A stretch of 64,000 nucleotides of DNA from Ruminiclostridium sufflavum DSM 19573. Its GTDB lineage: Bacteria > Bacillota > Clostridia > Acetivibrionales > DSM-1351. Below the pieces are notes generated by a model that did no database searches, was not told the origin of the DNA, and was given only the letters and a program-made list of their open reading frames with translations. Each line of letters opens with the position of its first letter. The stretch's first letter is position 1. The stretch covers positions 40,502-104,501 of the forward strand of contig NZ_QKMR01000001.1 in the NCBI RefSeq assembly GCF_003208175.1, given 5' to 3'. The translations under genes were made by a program, and so were the position numbers. Below are positions 25,235 to 34,259 of the stretch, in pieces.

Positions 25235-27862
25235 TCAGAAGCCGCTGACCGCCCCGAGCAAATATTTTTTTAAAAGCGCAAAATCAAGCGCATCCACAGA
25301 ACCGTTTTTGTCTGCATCTGCCGCCTTTAGTGCATCTCCGGTCAAAAGTCCCGCTCCCAGCAGATGCTTTTTCATTAAAGCAAAGTCCAGAGCATCAATG
25401 CTGCCGTCATTGTTTACATCGCCATATTTGACAGCTGCAGCCGAATACGGCTTGATAATGACAATATAGTTTACAACACCGCTTGAAGCTCCGTTTGTTC
25501 CAAGGCTTACAACAGAATTTGCCGTAAAATCCTTTTTATAAATATTAAAGATAATCGAAGCATCATTTGTCAGTGTTTCCCCTGTTTTCGACCAGCTGCT
25601 CAGCCATGCAGGTATTTCTGTAAGCCTTGTATCAGCAGCTATATAAACTGTTATAGCTGCTTTGGCGGTAAAAGCTGCCTGCTCGGCTGCATAGGTCTTT
25701 GAATCGCATGCGGTTTTTATCCATTCGGCTCCGATGAGGCTGTCCGGAATCCTGCCGAACTTAACCGTCCTGTCTCCAAATACAAAATCTCCAGCCTGTA
25801 AATTTGATTGAATTGACCAATCAGAAGCGTTTGCCGAATCCTTTACGGATAATGCCCCAATATATAGCCCGTCAGCCGCCGGCTGCTCTATTATGCCTGT
25901 TTCAACAGGATTCCAGCCATCCGCCCCTGCAAGGAATTTTTCCATTGTATATTCTGATGCTTTAGAGGAAGGCAGCTGTTTTCTTGATGCATTTGAACCC
26001 GCACCTGTGTCGAGGTATTCCCACATTTCATAATTTTCAGGATTATTGCCCGACATGCTTGTCCATCCCGCCGCAGCTATATGATTTCCTAATTCACACT
26101 CTCGAAATAAAACCTTCGGCGTTATGCTGTCTGTACTTGAGCTTGGTATCCACGGTCTTCCCAAGGAAATAGTCTTTGAAGTACAGCTGCTGGTAAGCCT
26201 GCATTTATAGAACAAATATCCTTTTTGATTTGCAGGAGTGCTCGGAGCTGTAACACAGCCGCCGCTTCTGTTCAAGGAAAAGATTTCACAGTTATTAAAT
26301 ACGGCAGTTGCTCCGCCAAATATAAAATCCACATCACCTTCAATATAGCAATCGCAGTAATACTGTCTGCCGCCGTTTCCTCCCGCATACAGCGTATCCT
26401 GATTTCCCTTGAAGGAACAATTTTCAAACACCGCCTTATCAGCCTTGGCAAGAACTGCAACTGCTTGGCTGCTGCCATTTACCGCCTCATCATAGGAATT
26501 TTCGAAGGTAATGTTCTCTGCGCGGAAGCCGTCACCGGATATTGTGACGCTGGCGCTTCCCGATGTACCCAAGGCAGCACCCGCAGATGTTACAGTACCT
26601 GCGGAATCACCGTAGGTTAAAATTGTACCTGTTCTGCTTTGACCGACAAGGGAAATATTCTTCTTGGAGGAAGCTATATTTATTTTTTCCTTGTATGTAC
26701 CGTCTTTTATATATATTGAAGTTATAGTTCCGCTGTTTGAAGGCACCTTATTTATAGCTGCCTGAACAGTAGTAAAATCACCGCTTCCATCCCTTGCAAC
26801 AACCATGTCATAGTCTGTCTGAACCGGAAGCTGTATCGGAGCCTCAGATACAAGCTTTGCAGGCCAGCTGCCGTACCATGCGTACCCAGTTCTCCTCTCC
26901 TGACTGATTTCTGACATCTGATAATGGACAGAGCCGTCTCTGTCAACAAACATCGGCCTGTTTGTACCAATTTCATAGAAACGTGCCCAAACAGGAGCAG
27001 CAGCCGGATCACTGACCACAACTCTGTCGTCTCCCGTATCAACAACCTTTATACCCTTAAGCTGCACCTTTGCCATCCATGCAACAGCCGAATCAATCGC
27101 ATATGCTATCTCGGCACTTGGATTTTTTATTGCTTTCAGGTAATTAACTATCCCAACACTCTCACTTGAACATACTGACGGTAATTCATAGGCTCTTGCA
27201 CCTGCAGGCTGCAGGGTGTATTCATCGTGCTGCTGGCACCATGCTGTTTCAGCACCGTTTACGACAATCTGGGTGTCAAGGAAGCATTGAATTCCTTTCT
27301 GAACAGCAGCAGCGGCCTTTGAGGCTCTCGCCGAATCAATAAAGCTGAAATCCCCGGTTTTATTTGAAACACTTGTCAATATATTCATGACATGAACCAT
27401 GGCATTGTCATTATAGGTTATATGCGCATGATAAGTCCCCGGTTCTCCGAATACCTGCGGCCAGCCTCCGTTTGCGTACTGACCGTTTAAAAGGAGGTCT
27501 ATGCCCCTCTGACATGCAGTCAGATATTTTAAATCGCCGGTCCTTCTGTAAGTCTTGGCCAGAACCACAAGCTGAGATGTGGTCGAATCATTATCAATTG
27601 TCGATTTTCCCCATGACCCGCTTGTAGCTTCAGTCATGTCCTTCCTCCAGCCTCCGTCAGAAAGCTGGTACCGGATAATGCTGTCTGCAAGTGCAATCCC
27701 GTCCGCACCTCCAAACCAGTCATCGGAATTTTTAAATACACTGTTCCAATCCGGTGAAGAAGCCAATACTGCTTTTGGTAATAATACTGCCGAGGAAAAA
27801 ATTAAAACCAGAACTAATGTCCTCAATGCCTTTAAAAATTCTGCCCTGCTGCCTTTAATCAT
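25235..27862 (-). CDS. Bifunctional pectinase: PL10 pectate lyase + CE8 pectin methylesterase + dockerin
   Basis: A secreted cellulosomal enzyme of 875 residues. A signal peptide (about 1-34, LVLVLIFSSAVLLPKAVLA) is followed by a family 10 pectate lyase (about 40-340; DGGWRKDM, STIDNDSTTSQL, NGGWPQ, YNDNAM, ERRTGYAWYG). Next is a CE8 pectinesterase (about 355-640; VARDGSGDFTTVQAAIN, NQDTLYA, DVDFIFGGA with the catalytic Asp, LGRPW), then an uncharacterised beta-rich module (about 665-800). A type I dockerin closes the chain with two DxNxDG-type loops (GDVNNDGSIDALDFALMKKH and DADKNGSVDALDFALLKKY). One chain could thus demethylate and cleave homogalacturonan. RBS AGGAGGG precedes ATG 27862. 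Confidence 0.92.
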   Translation of the reverse strand: MIKGSRAEFLKALRTLVLVLIFSSAVLLPKAVLASSPDWNSVFKNSDDWFGGADGIALADSIIRYQLSDGGWRKDMTEATSGSWGKSTIDNDSTTSQLVVLAKTYRRTGDLKYLTACQRGIDLLLNGQYANGGWPQVFGEPGTYHAHITYNDNAMVHVMNILTSVSNKTGDFSFIDSARASKAAAAVQKGIQCFLDTQIVVNGAETAWCQQHDEYTLQPAGARAYELPSVCSSESVGIVNYLKAIKNPSAEIAYAIDSAVAWMAKVQLKGIKVVDTGDDRVVVSDPAAAPVWARFYEIGTNRPMFVDRDGSVHYQMSEISQERRTGYAWYGSWPAKLVSEAPIQLPVQTDYDMVVARDGSGDFTTVQAAINKVPSNSGTITSIYIKDGTYKEKINIASSKKNISLVGQSRTGTILTYGDSAGTVTSAGAALGTSGSASVTISGDGFRAENITFENSYDEAVNGSSQAVAVLAKADKAVFENCSFKGNQDTLYAGGNGGRQYYCDCYIEGDVDFIFGGATAVFNNCEIFSLNRSGGCVTAPSTPANQKGYLFYKCRLTSSCTSKTISLGRPWIPSSSTDSITPKVLFRECELGNHIAAAGWTSMSGNNPENYEMWEYLDTGAGSNASRKQLPSSKASEYTMEKFLAGADGWNPVETGIIEQPAADGLYIGALSVKDSANASDWSIQSNLQAGDFVFGDRTVKFGRIPDSLIGAEWIKTACDSKTYAAEQAAFTAKAAITVYIAADTRLTEIPAWLSSWSKTGETLTNDASIIFNIYKKDFTANSVVSLGTNGASSGVVNYIVIIKPYSAAAVKYGDVNNDGSIDALDFALMKKHLLGAGLLTGDALKAADADKNGSVDALDFALLKKYLLGAVSGF

Positions 27863-27959
27863 ATCCCGTTCCCTCCTGTTTTTTTGTACCTGCTGTTTTA
27901 TTTTATATAAACCCTTTGAAAGCTTATACCCAGAACAGAATAATTATTATTGAAATAAG

Positions 27960-28685
27960 CTATATGAAAATTTTACCATTATTATCCTTTTCAGGCAATA
28001 TAACCTGCATATCCTTTTCTAACGTACATGAAAAGCTCAGTCCCAAAAGTCCCTGTCCGGTATAATACAGCATCCAATTTACCGCTTGCAGGCTTGATGC
28101 CGCATTGGGATAAAAAAATAAGAACAGCAGAACCCAATCAGAAATAAAAAACAGTACACTTCCGCTTACCATTAATGAAACAGCCTTCTTGCTGTCAGAA
28201 TAATATTTCAGCATTGACACGGCTTTGCTTACCATAAAGCTTATAATAGCGGAATAAAAGACAACCAGCAGCTTTAAGCCGTTAAACTCAAAATTACCGA
28301 ATACAACAATAAAACATGTGGGAATAAAAAAGCCTGAAAAAATTAATATATCCTTTAGGGAAAAGCCTGTCATACTGCAGTATCCAAGGCTGTACATGAT
28401 ATGAGCTATACTGAAGCTGGCCACACCGGCGACAAAGAAGATTCCGTTATTTTTGTCAAAAGCCAAAAACATATCCCCTCCTGAAGAGAATATCAGCCCG
28501 GCAAGCATTAATGCAAAGAATTTGGTATTTGATGGATTTCTTTTATAGCTGCACCTTGCAACAGCTATAAACAGAATACTTGACAAGCACTTAAAAATGA
28601 TAGTTGCCGGCATAATCCCAATCCCGTTTACAATAATCAAAACATTTGTTGAAATAAGCATTAAAATAAATAATATTATATACAT
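27960..28685 (-). CDS. YhhN (TMEM86/lysoplasmalogenase) family membrane protein
   Basis: About 241 residues with seven or eight predicted membrane helices. The family-defining acidic motifs are present: SSGGDMFLAF in the third helix region and FFISDWVLLF later. TMEM86B members hydrolyse the vinyl-ether bond of lysoplasmalogen; clostridia make plasmalogens, so such a role is reasonable but untested. ATG 28685 is preferred because TGAGGA lies upstream; ATG 28703 has no visible site. It is 97 bp upstream of the pectinase on the same strand, but no functional link is evident. Confidence 0.8.
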   Translation of the reverse strand: MYIILFILMLISTNVLIIVNGIGIMPATIIFKCLSSILFIAVARCSYKRNPSNTKFFALMLAGLIFSSGGDMFLAFDKNNGIFFVAGVASFSIAHIMYSLGYCSMTGFSLKDILIFSGFFIPTCFIVVFGNFEFNGLKLLVVFYSAIISFMVSKAVSMLKYYSDSKKAVSLMVSGSVLFFISDWVLLFLFFYPNAASSLQAVNWMLYYTGQGLLGLSFSCTLEKDMQVILPEKDNNGKIFI

Positions 28686-28895
28686 TTTGAATCTTTTCCT
28701 CATTTCAATTATAATTTTTTGCCATATTTTGTATATTTTTATTGTAATTTCTGTAATATTATACTATAATAATATTATTATAACAATACTTGACAGCTTT
28801 TGCTAAGCATTATAATAAATTTGAGTATTGAGCATATCTTTTTATGTATTAAATGCACAGCAGCCTAATTTCTTTTGCCGGAGGTTGTAATAATT

Positions 28896-29855
28896 TTGGA
28901 TACATATATTTTCAAACAAAAGAGCGACATAAATCATCAATCAAACCTCCACGCCGGCTTCAGGCACAAAAACCCCGTAAAAAAGCCATGGAAAGCCTCA
29001 AATATGCCGGAAGGTATGGCTTACAGCACTTCCTCCTGCCTTCAAACCGGCCTTTTATATGTAACGGACAGCATTAGCTTGCGTTATCCTGTTTTACTTG
29101 TACATGGGGCGGGCTTTGAGGATACTTACTGCAAGGAGGACAAGCCAGCCAGCTGGGGAAGCATACCAAGGCATCTGAAAAGCAAGGGAATCAGAGTTTT
29201 TTTCGGAAATACAAAGGCATGGGCTCCAATAGAAGAAAATGCTCAAATTTTAAAAAATAACATCATTTTTTACAGAGAAAATTTTATTTTCGACAAAATC
29301 AACATTATAGCCCATTCCATGGGCGGCCTTGAAAGCAGATATATGATAAGCAAGCTGGGTATGTCAGATTATGTGGCTTCTCTCACAACAATATCAACAC
29401 CCCATCACGGTCTTAAAACTATTGAAGCCCTTCATGATACTATATTATATAAAAAAATCATAGAAATTCTGGCAACAAGATATTTTGGTTCATATGAGAA
29501 TTTTCTTAAAATGAGCCTCAATTTAAAATGTTCCTCCTGCCGCTCATTTAATAAGGAAATCGCTGATATCCCTGCCGTCTATTATCAAAGCTACGGAGCG
29601 GACATGAAATCTGTACTGCATGATCCCTTTTTAAGTGTATCCTATAAGATTATTAATTATTATGACGGCTGCAATGACGGACTTGTTCCTGTCAGCTCCG
29701 CCGTATGGGGAAATTATAAGGGAACCTTTCAATCCATAAAATCAAAAGGCCTTTCACACAGAGATCTTATTGATGTTCATAACTCAGATACACGCCATGA
29801 TATAATAGAAAATTATTTTGAAATAGTCAGAAATCTTCAAAATTTGGGATTTTAG
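28896..29855 (+). CDS. Alpha/beta hydrolase, triacylglycerol lipase-like
   Basis: The lipase core begins at YPVLLVHGAGFEDTY (oxyanion region). It continues with the nucleophile elbow AHSMGGLESRY, TISTPHHGLKT, YDGCNDGLVPVSSA (acidic residue) and a C-terminal LSHRDLIDVH (His). This pattern fits LipA/PGAP1-type esterases acting on acyl esters. No signal peptide is seen; the first about 60 residues are basic and unlike the rest. TTG 28896 is chosen with GGAGG 11 bases upstream; TTG 28875 is an alternative. In the odd N-terminal part (28930-28965) the opposite strand carries a motif also found before glgB and the chemoreceptor. Confidence 0.78.
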   Translation: MDTYIFKQKSDINHQSNLHAGFRHKNPVKKPWKASNMPEGMAYSTSSCLQTGLLYVTDSISLRYPVLLVHGAGFEDTYCKEDKPASWGSIPRHLKSKGIRVFFGNTKAWAPIEENAQILKNNIIFYRENFIFDKINIIAHSMGGLESRYMISKLGMSDYVASLTTISTPHHGLKTIEALHDTILYKKIIEILATRYFGSYENFLKMSLNLKCSSCRSFNKEIADIPAVYYQSYGADMKSVLHDPFLSVSYKIINYYDGCNDGLVPVSSAVWGNYKGTFQSIKSKGLSHRDLIDVHNSDTRHDIIENYFEIVRNLQNLGF

Positions 29856-30072
29856 TTGTTAATTTATTGTATTTATGCAAATTATGTTATATTATATTAT
29901 TAGAAAATATTTGAAAACAAGTACCTCTCATTTCTAACTTAATTTTTATTAGCTTGTTTTTGGCAAAATAATAATTTATGGAGGTGACTGTAATCTACAT
30001 ATAATTTAGCTGGCTTGCAATAGAATTATTAATGTGTCTCAAATAAAAATGTCATTGACTTATTTTCTTACC

Positions 30073-30255
30073 AAGGTCAATTACTATCAGCTAAAAACCC
30101 GATTACACCGGCCGATAGTTTGGTTTTGAGGCTGAAGCCCCCTAAGGTCAAAACAAATTCGAACCCAAACTGCGTTCAAAATTAGCCTAAGAGCTTAATT
30201 CACCTAAAAAGACGATATAAATATCGTCACGAAGGCTTGAACCGTAATTGACTTT
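30073..30255. repeat. MITE-like intergenic repeat, copy 2
   Basis: Bounded by AAGGTCAATTAC and GTAATTGACTTT, it is collinear with copy 1 at 11276-11440 (shared blocks include TTGAGGCTGAAGCC, GTTCAAAATTAGCCTAA, CCTAAAAAGACGATAT, CGAAGGCTTGAACCGTAATT). It lies in the 484-bp gap before the GH5 gene; the rest of that gap (29856-30072) is AT-rich. Confidence 0.8.
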
Positions 30256-30339
30256 ATTTAAATATACCAATCAGTCTCATATGAATTTCACAAAAAACAA
30301 ATGCCATTTTTATATTTTAATTTTTTGGAGGAGAAGAGA

Positions 30340-31971
30340 ATGAAAAAGAAAATGAAAAAGTTTATTGGCTTATCTCTTGCAGTTGTAACAGCTTTTTCTA
30401 TGCCGCTTACATCAAGTACGGCTATATATGCCGAAACTTCTGCTGTTCAGGCTGACCCTAACGATGACTGGCTGCATGTGGAGGGTACAAACATCGTTGA
30501 TAAATACGGAAACAAGGTTTGGCTGACAGGAGCCAACTGGTTCGGTTTTAACTGCCGGGAGAGAATGCTGCTGGATTCCTATCACAGTAATATAGTAGCA
30601 GATATACAGATAGTGGCGGATAAGGGTATAAACGTAGTCAGAATGCCTATTGCCACAGACCTATTATACTCATGGAGCAAGGGACAGTATCCCGAATCGA
30701 CAGATACAAGCTACAATAATGCAGACTTAGCCGGATTAAACAGCTTTGAGCTGTTCAATTTCATGCTGGAAAACTTTAAAAAAGTAGGAATCAAGGTCAT
30801 ACTGGATGTACACAGCGCCGAAACAGATAATCAGGGACATTCATACCCTCTCTGGTTCAAAGGCGCCGTCACAGAAAAGGTATTCAAGGATGCCTGGGTT
30901 TGGGCAGCCAACTATTACAAAAATGATGATACAATTATAGGCTTTGACCTTAAAAATGAGCCTCATACAAATACGGGAGATGTCAAAATAATGTCTGAAA
31001 GTGCTATCTGGGATGACTCCGACAAGGCGACCAACTGGAAAAGAGTGGCTCAGGAGACTGCGCTTGCAATAATGGCCGTACATCCCAATGCACTGATTTT
31101 TGTCGAAGGTGTTGAAATATACCCAAAAGACGGCTTATGGAATGACGAAACTACGAACACCAGCGCATGGACAGGAAATGACGAGTACTACGGCAACTGG
31201 TGGGGCGGAAATCTCAGAGGTGTAAAGGATCATCCCATCAATTTAGGAAAATATCAGAGCCAGCTGGTTTATTCACCGCATGACTATGGTCCGTTGGTAT
31301 TTGAACAATCCTGGTTCAGAGGAGACTTCGTTACGGCAGATGATAAAACAGCCAAAAATATTTTATATACTCAATGCTGGCGAGACAACTGGGCATATAT
31401 CATGGAAGACGGAATATCTCCCTTGCTGGTCGGTGAATGGGGCGGGCTGACAGAAGGCGGAGACAAGCTTCTGGATGTTAACCTTAAATATCTGAGAGCT
31501 ATGAGAAATTATATTTCAGAGAACAAATACAAGCTTCATCACACCTTATGGTGTATAAATATTGATTCCGCAGATACCGGCGGATTGTTCACACGCGGCG
31601 AAGGAACACCTTTTGAGGGCGGAAGAGACCTGAAATGGAATGACAATAAGTATGACAATTATTTATTGCCGGTTCTTTGGAAGAATGCCGACGGCAAGTT
31701 CCAAGGCCTGGATCATAAAATACCCTTGGGTAAAAACGGAGTAGTATTGGGCGGAAACTCAATTGATGATGTCAAATACGGCGATGTAAACAGTGACGGA
31801 GATATAAACGCATTGGATATCGCAGCTCTGAAAATGTTTTTATTGGGTGTCAGCCAAAATATTGATACAAAAGCAGCTGATTTGAACATAGATAACTCAA
31901 TAGATGCATTGGATTTTGCAAATCTGAAGAAATACCTTCTGGGTTCCATATCAACCCTTCCGGTAAAGTAG
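30340..31971 (+). CDS. Cellulosomal GH5 endoglucanase with C-terminal dockerin
   Basis: A signal peptide (about 1-32, IGLSLAVVTAFSMPL...AIYAE) leads to a GH5 TIM barrel (about 40-470). It shows GINVVRMPIATDLL, GIKVILDVHSAE, the acid/base Glu in GFDLKNEPHTN, VYSPHDYGP and the nucleophile Glu in LLVGEWGG. The dockerin (about 485-540) has GDVNSDGDINALDIAALKMF and a second repeat NIDNSIDALDFANLKKY. The enzyme should cleave internal beta-1,4 bonds of cellulose or related glucans while anchored to a scaffoldin. ATG 30340 follows GGAGGAG; an upstream ATG at 30301 would put 13 residues before the signal peptide. It opens a plus-strand run of four cell-wall hydrolases. Confidence 0.92.
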   Translation: MKKKMKKFIGLSLAVVTAFSMPLTSSTAIYAETSAVQADPNDDWLHVEGTNIVDKYGNKVWLTGANWFGFNCRERMLLDSYHSNIVADIQIVADKGINVVRMPIATDLLYSWSKGQYPESTDTSYNNADLAGLNSFELFNFMLENFKKVGIKVILDVHSAETDNQGHSYPLWFKGAVTEKVFKDAWVWAANYYKNDDTIIGFDLKNEPHTNTGDVKIMSESAIWDDSDKATNWKRVAQETALAIMAVHPNALIFVEGVEIYPKDGLWNDETTNTSAWTGNDEYYGNWWGGNLRGVKDHPINLGKYQSQLVYSPHDYGPLVFEQSWFRGDFVTADDKTAKNILYTQCWRDNWAYIMEDGISPLLVGEWGGLTEGGDKLLDVNLKYLRAMRNYISENKYKLHHTLWCINIDSADTGGLFTRGEGTPFEGGRDLKWNDNKYDNYLLPVLWKNADGKFQGLDHKIPLGKNGVVLGGNSIDDVKYGDVNSDGDINALDIAALKMFLLGVSQNIDTKAADLNIDNSIDALDFANLKKYLLGSISTLPVK

Positions 31972-31997
31972 CAGTATCCGGCACAGCACATAAGGAC

Positions 31998-32039
31998 AAA
32001 GTCAATTACTATCGGCCAAAGCCGATAGTAATTGACTTT
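31998..32039. repeat. Minimal hairpin form of the intergenic repeat
   Basis: A perfect 19-bp stem: AAAGTCAATTACTATCGGC (31998-32016), loop CAAA, then its complement to 32039. It equals the two ends of the MITE-like element joined with the middle lost. It lies 26 bp after the GH5 stop and may also act as a 3' RNA-stabilising hairpin. The rest of 32040-32377 shows small GC-containing stems but no gene. Confidence 0.75.
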
Positions 32040-32377
32040 AGCTGCAAAAAAGCTTTGTACTTATTTTTTAAATTCTATATACCAACAAAATTTATTCAAT
32101 TTGCTTTCAGGCAATCCTGCCTTTGGCCCTTTCGGGCTGACAGCCTGTTTTTTAATTCAAAGCTTGACTGTACCCTTGTGTCAGTTTCCTGAACGATAAA
32201 AGCAATGCTTTTCCATGGGTCAGGCAACTTAATTATACTTTTTAAGCACTTTTCTCCAATAAATCAGCCTAGCTGCTGATAGCAATTGACTTTATTCATA
32301 AAATTTATTCAAATGATAGCAACAAATGACAAATATATCGATTGTATCCTGTGGCAAAATGTCATAAAATATAAATA

Positions 32378-32426
32378 GGTATATCTATTTTATTACATTT
32401 TTGGGGAGTATGATAAAATAGATACC
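32378..32426 (+). promoter_or_regulatory. Inverted repeat in the promoter/leader of the GH26 gene
   Basis: GGTATATCTATTTTAT (32378-32393) and ATAAAATAGATACC (32413-32426) are complementary apart from a two-base difference. They flank TTTTTGGGGAG. It could be an operator or an RNA stem 28 bp before the TTG start. Confidence 0.35.
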
Positions 32427-32453
32427 ACATTTTTCGAAAAGGGGGGAGATTTT

Positions 32454-34187
32454 TTGTACAAGAAAACAGCTAAAAAAGTTTTCTTAACATTGACATTAGG
32501 ATTATTGGCAGCATTACTGCCCCTAATGTCATCCACTAATGCAGCAGTCACTCAGACGGAGGACGGCGTCAAGTACGAATTTGAAGATGGTATTCAGGAC
32601 GGCGCCAAAATCTACACAGACTATAAGGGAGAAACCGACGACGGCACGGCCTTCGACCTTAGCGGTGCTACCTGCAGCTTTATTGGGCAAAAGGGTACAA
32701 GTACATCTGTTAATGTTCAAATTGACAAGGCAGGTCTTTATGAGCTGGTTGTCCGCTATGCCGAGCCATTCGACCCGAATAAAAAGGTGCAGTATCTCAA
32801 TGTAAATGCTGTAAACCAGGGAGAAGTGAGCTTTGCATACTCTCTTGGCTGGAAAGAAATTTCAGCCGGCATCGTTAAGCTTGACAAGGGTACAAACAAT
32901 ATCGAATTTGACAGCTATTGGGGATATACCTTCTTCGATTATTTAATTGTCAAGCCTGCCGATGAAAGTCTTACAAACCTTAAGGTTGATAAGACTCTGG
33001 TCAATCCGAATGCTACAAAAGAGGCAAAATCGCTAATGAGCTATCTCGTTGATGTTTACGGGAAGCACATAATTTCAGGCCAGCAGGAGCTTTGCGGCTC
33101 TCACAATTATGAAGGCTCTGAAGCCGAATTTACTTACATAAAGGAAAAAACCGGCAAAATGCCTGCATTAAGAGGTTTCGACTTTATGAATTACAGAGGA
33201 AACGGATTGCTCTGGGATGATTACTGTGCTGAACGTGTTATAGAATGGTATAAAGAGAAAAACGGAATCCCGACAGTTTGCTGGCACTGGTTTTCACCTG
33301 CAAATATCGGCAAAAAGGCCGACAACAGTTTTTATACTGAAAGCACTACCTTCAGCATATCAAAAGCTTTAACTCCGGGTACTGCGGAAAATACCGCATT
33401 GCTTAATGATATAGAGTTCATGGCAGGGAAATTCAAGCAGCTTCAGAATGCAGGAGTTCCTGTACTGTTCAGGCCTCTTCATGAGGCGGAGGGTGCTTGG
33501 TTCTGGTGGGGTGCCGAAGGCCCCGAGCCTTGCGTAAAGCTTTATAGACTTCTATATGAAAAGTTCACGAATGAATACAAGCTGAATAATATCATCTGGG
33601 TATGGACTTCCTATGCATACGATACCTCTTCAAAATGGTATCCCGGTGATGATGTTGTTGACATTGTAGGCTATGATAAATACAATGCTATGGACGGCAA
33701 GCCTAACGGAAGTGCGATAGCTTCCACCTTCTACAGTCTTGTCAAGCTTACGGACGGTAATAAGCTTGTTACAATGAGTGAAAATGATTCAATTCCCCAA
33801 GTCTCAAATCTTACAAATGAACTAGCCGGCTGGCTTTATTTCTGTCCATGGTACGGCTGGTACCTGACAGGAGAGCAGAACAATCCTGTTGACTGGCTTA
33901 CCGAAATATACAAAAGCGATTATTGCATAACTCTTGATGAGCTTCCGGATCTCAAGTCCTATCCATATGCTGAATCAACTATTATGTATGGTGACTTGAA
34001 TGGTGATAAAAGTATTGATTCCATAGACTTTGCATTAATGAAAAGCTATCTTCTCGGAAGTATAAAAGAATTCAGCGTTTCAAGCAAGGCAGCAGACTTA
34101 AATGCCGATGACTCAATAGATTCTCTGGACTTCTCATATCTTAAGAGATATTTGCTTGGTGATATATCCAAATTCCCTGCGGGCTGA
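32454..34187 (+). CDS. Cellulosomal mannanase: CBM35-like + GH26 + dockerin
   Basis: TTG start with GGGGGGAG just upstream. The order is signal peptide (about 1-30); a CBM35-type beta-sandwich (about 38-180; YEFEDGIQDGAKIYTDYKG, GLYELVVRYAEP, FFDYLIVKP); and a GH26 barrel (about 185-505) with GKHIISGQQE, CWHWFSPANI, acid/base Glu in FRPLHEAEGAWFWWG and nucleophile Glu in LVTMSENDS. The C-terminal dockerin has GDLNGDKSIDSIDFALMKSY and DSIDSLDFSYLKRY. The likely reaction is endo-hydrolysis of beta-1,4-mannan. The dockerin uses Ser where the other dockerins here have Ala after the Asp (DSIDFA versus DALDFA), which could affect cohesin choice. Confidence 0.9.
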   Translation: MYKKTAKKVFLTLTLGLLAALLPLMSSTNAAVTQTEDGVKYEFEDGIQDGAKIYTDYKGETDDGTAFDLSGATCSFIGQKGTSTSVNVQIDKAGLYELVVRYAEPFDPNKKVQYLNVNAVNQGEVSFAYSLGWKEISAGIVKLDKGTNNIEFDSYWGYTFFDYLIVKPADESLTNLKVDKTLVNPNATKEAKSLMSYLVDVYGKHIISGQQELCGSHNYEGSEAEFTYIKEKTGKMPALRGFDFMNYRGNGLLWDDYCAERVIEWYKEKNGIPTVCWHWFSPANIGKKADNSFYTESTTFSISKALTPGTAENTALLNDIEFMAGKFKQLQNAGVPVLFRPLHEAEGAWFWWGAEGPEPCVKLYRLLYEKFTNEYKLNNIIWVWTSYAYDTSSKWYPGDDVVDIVGYDKYNAMDGKPNGSAIASTFYSLVKLTDGNKLVTMSENDSIPQVSNLTNELAGWLYFCPWYGWYLTGEQNNPVDWLTEIYKSDYCITLDELPDLKSYPYAESTIMYGDLNGDKSIDSIDFALMKSYLLGSIKEFSVSSKAADLNADDSIDSLDFSYLKRYLLGDISKFPAG

Positions 34188-34259
34188 AAACTGCTTGCCG
34201 ACAAATGCAATCGGCTAAAGAGGCATATCTAATTATAACTATGAAGAAGGAGAAAAAAA

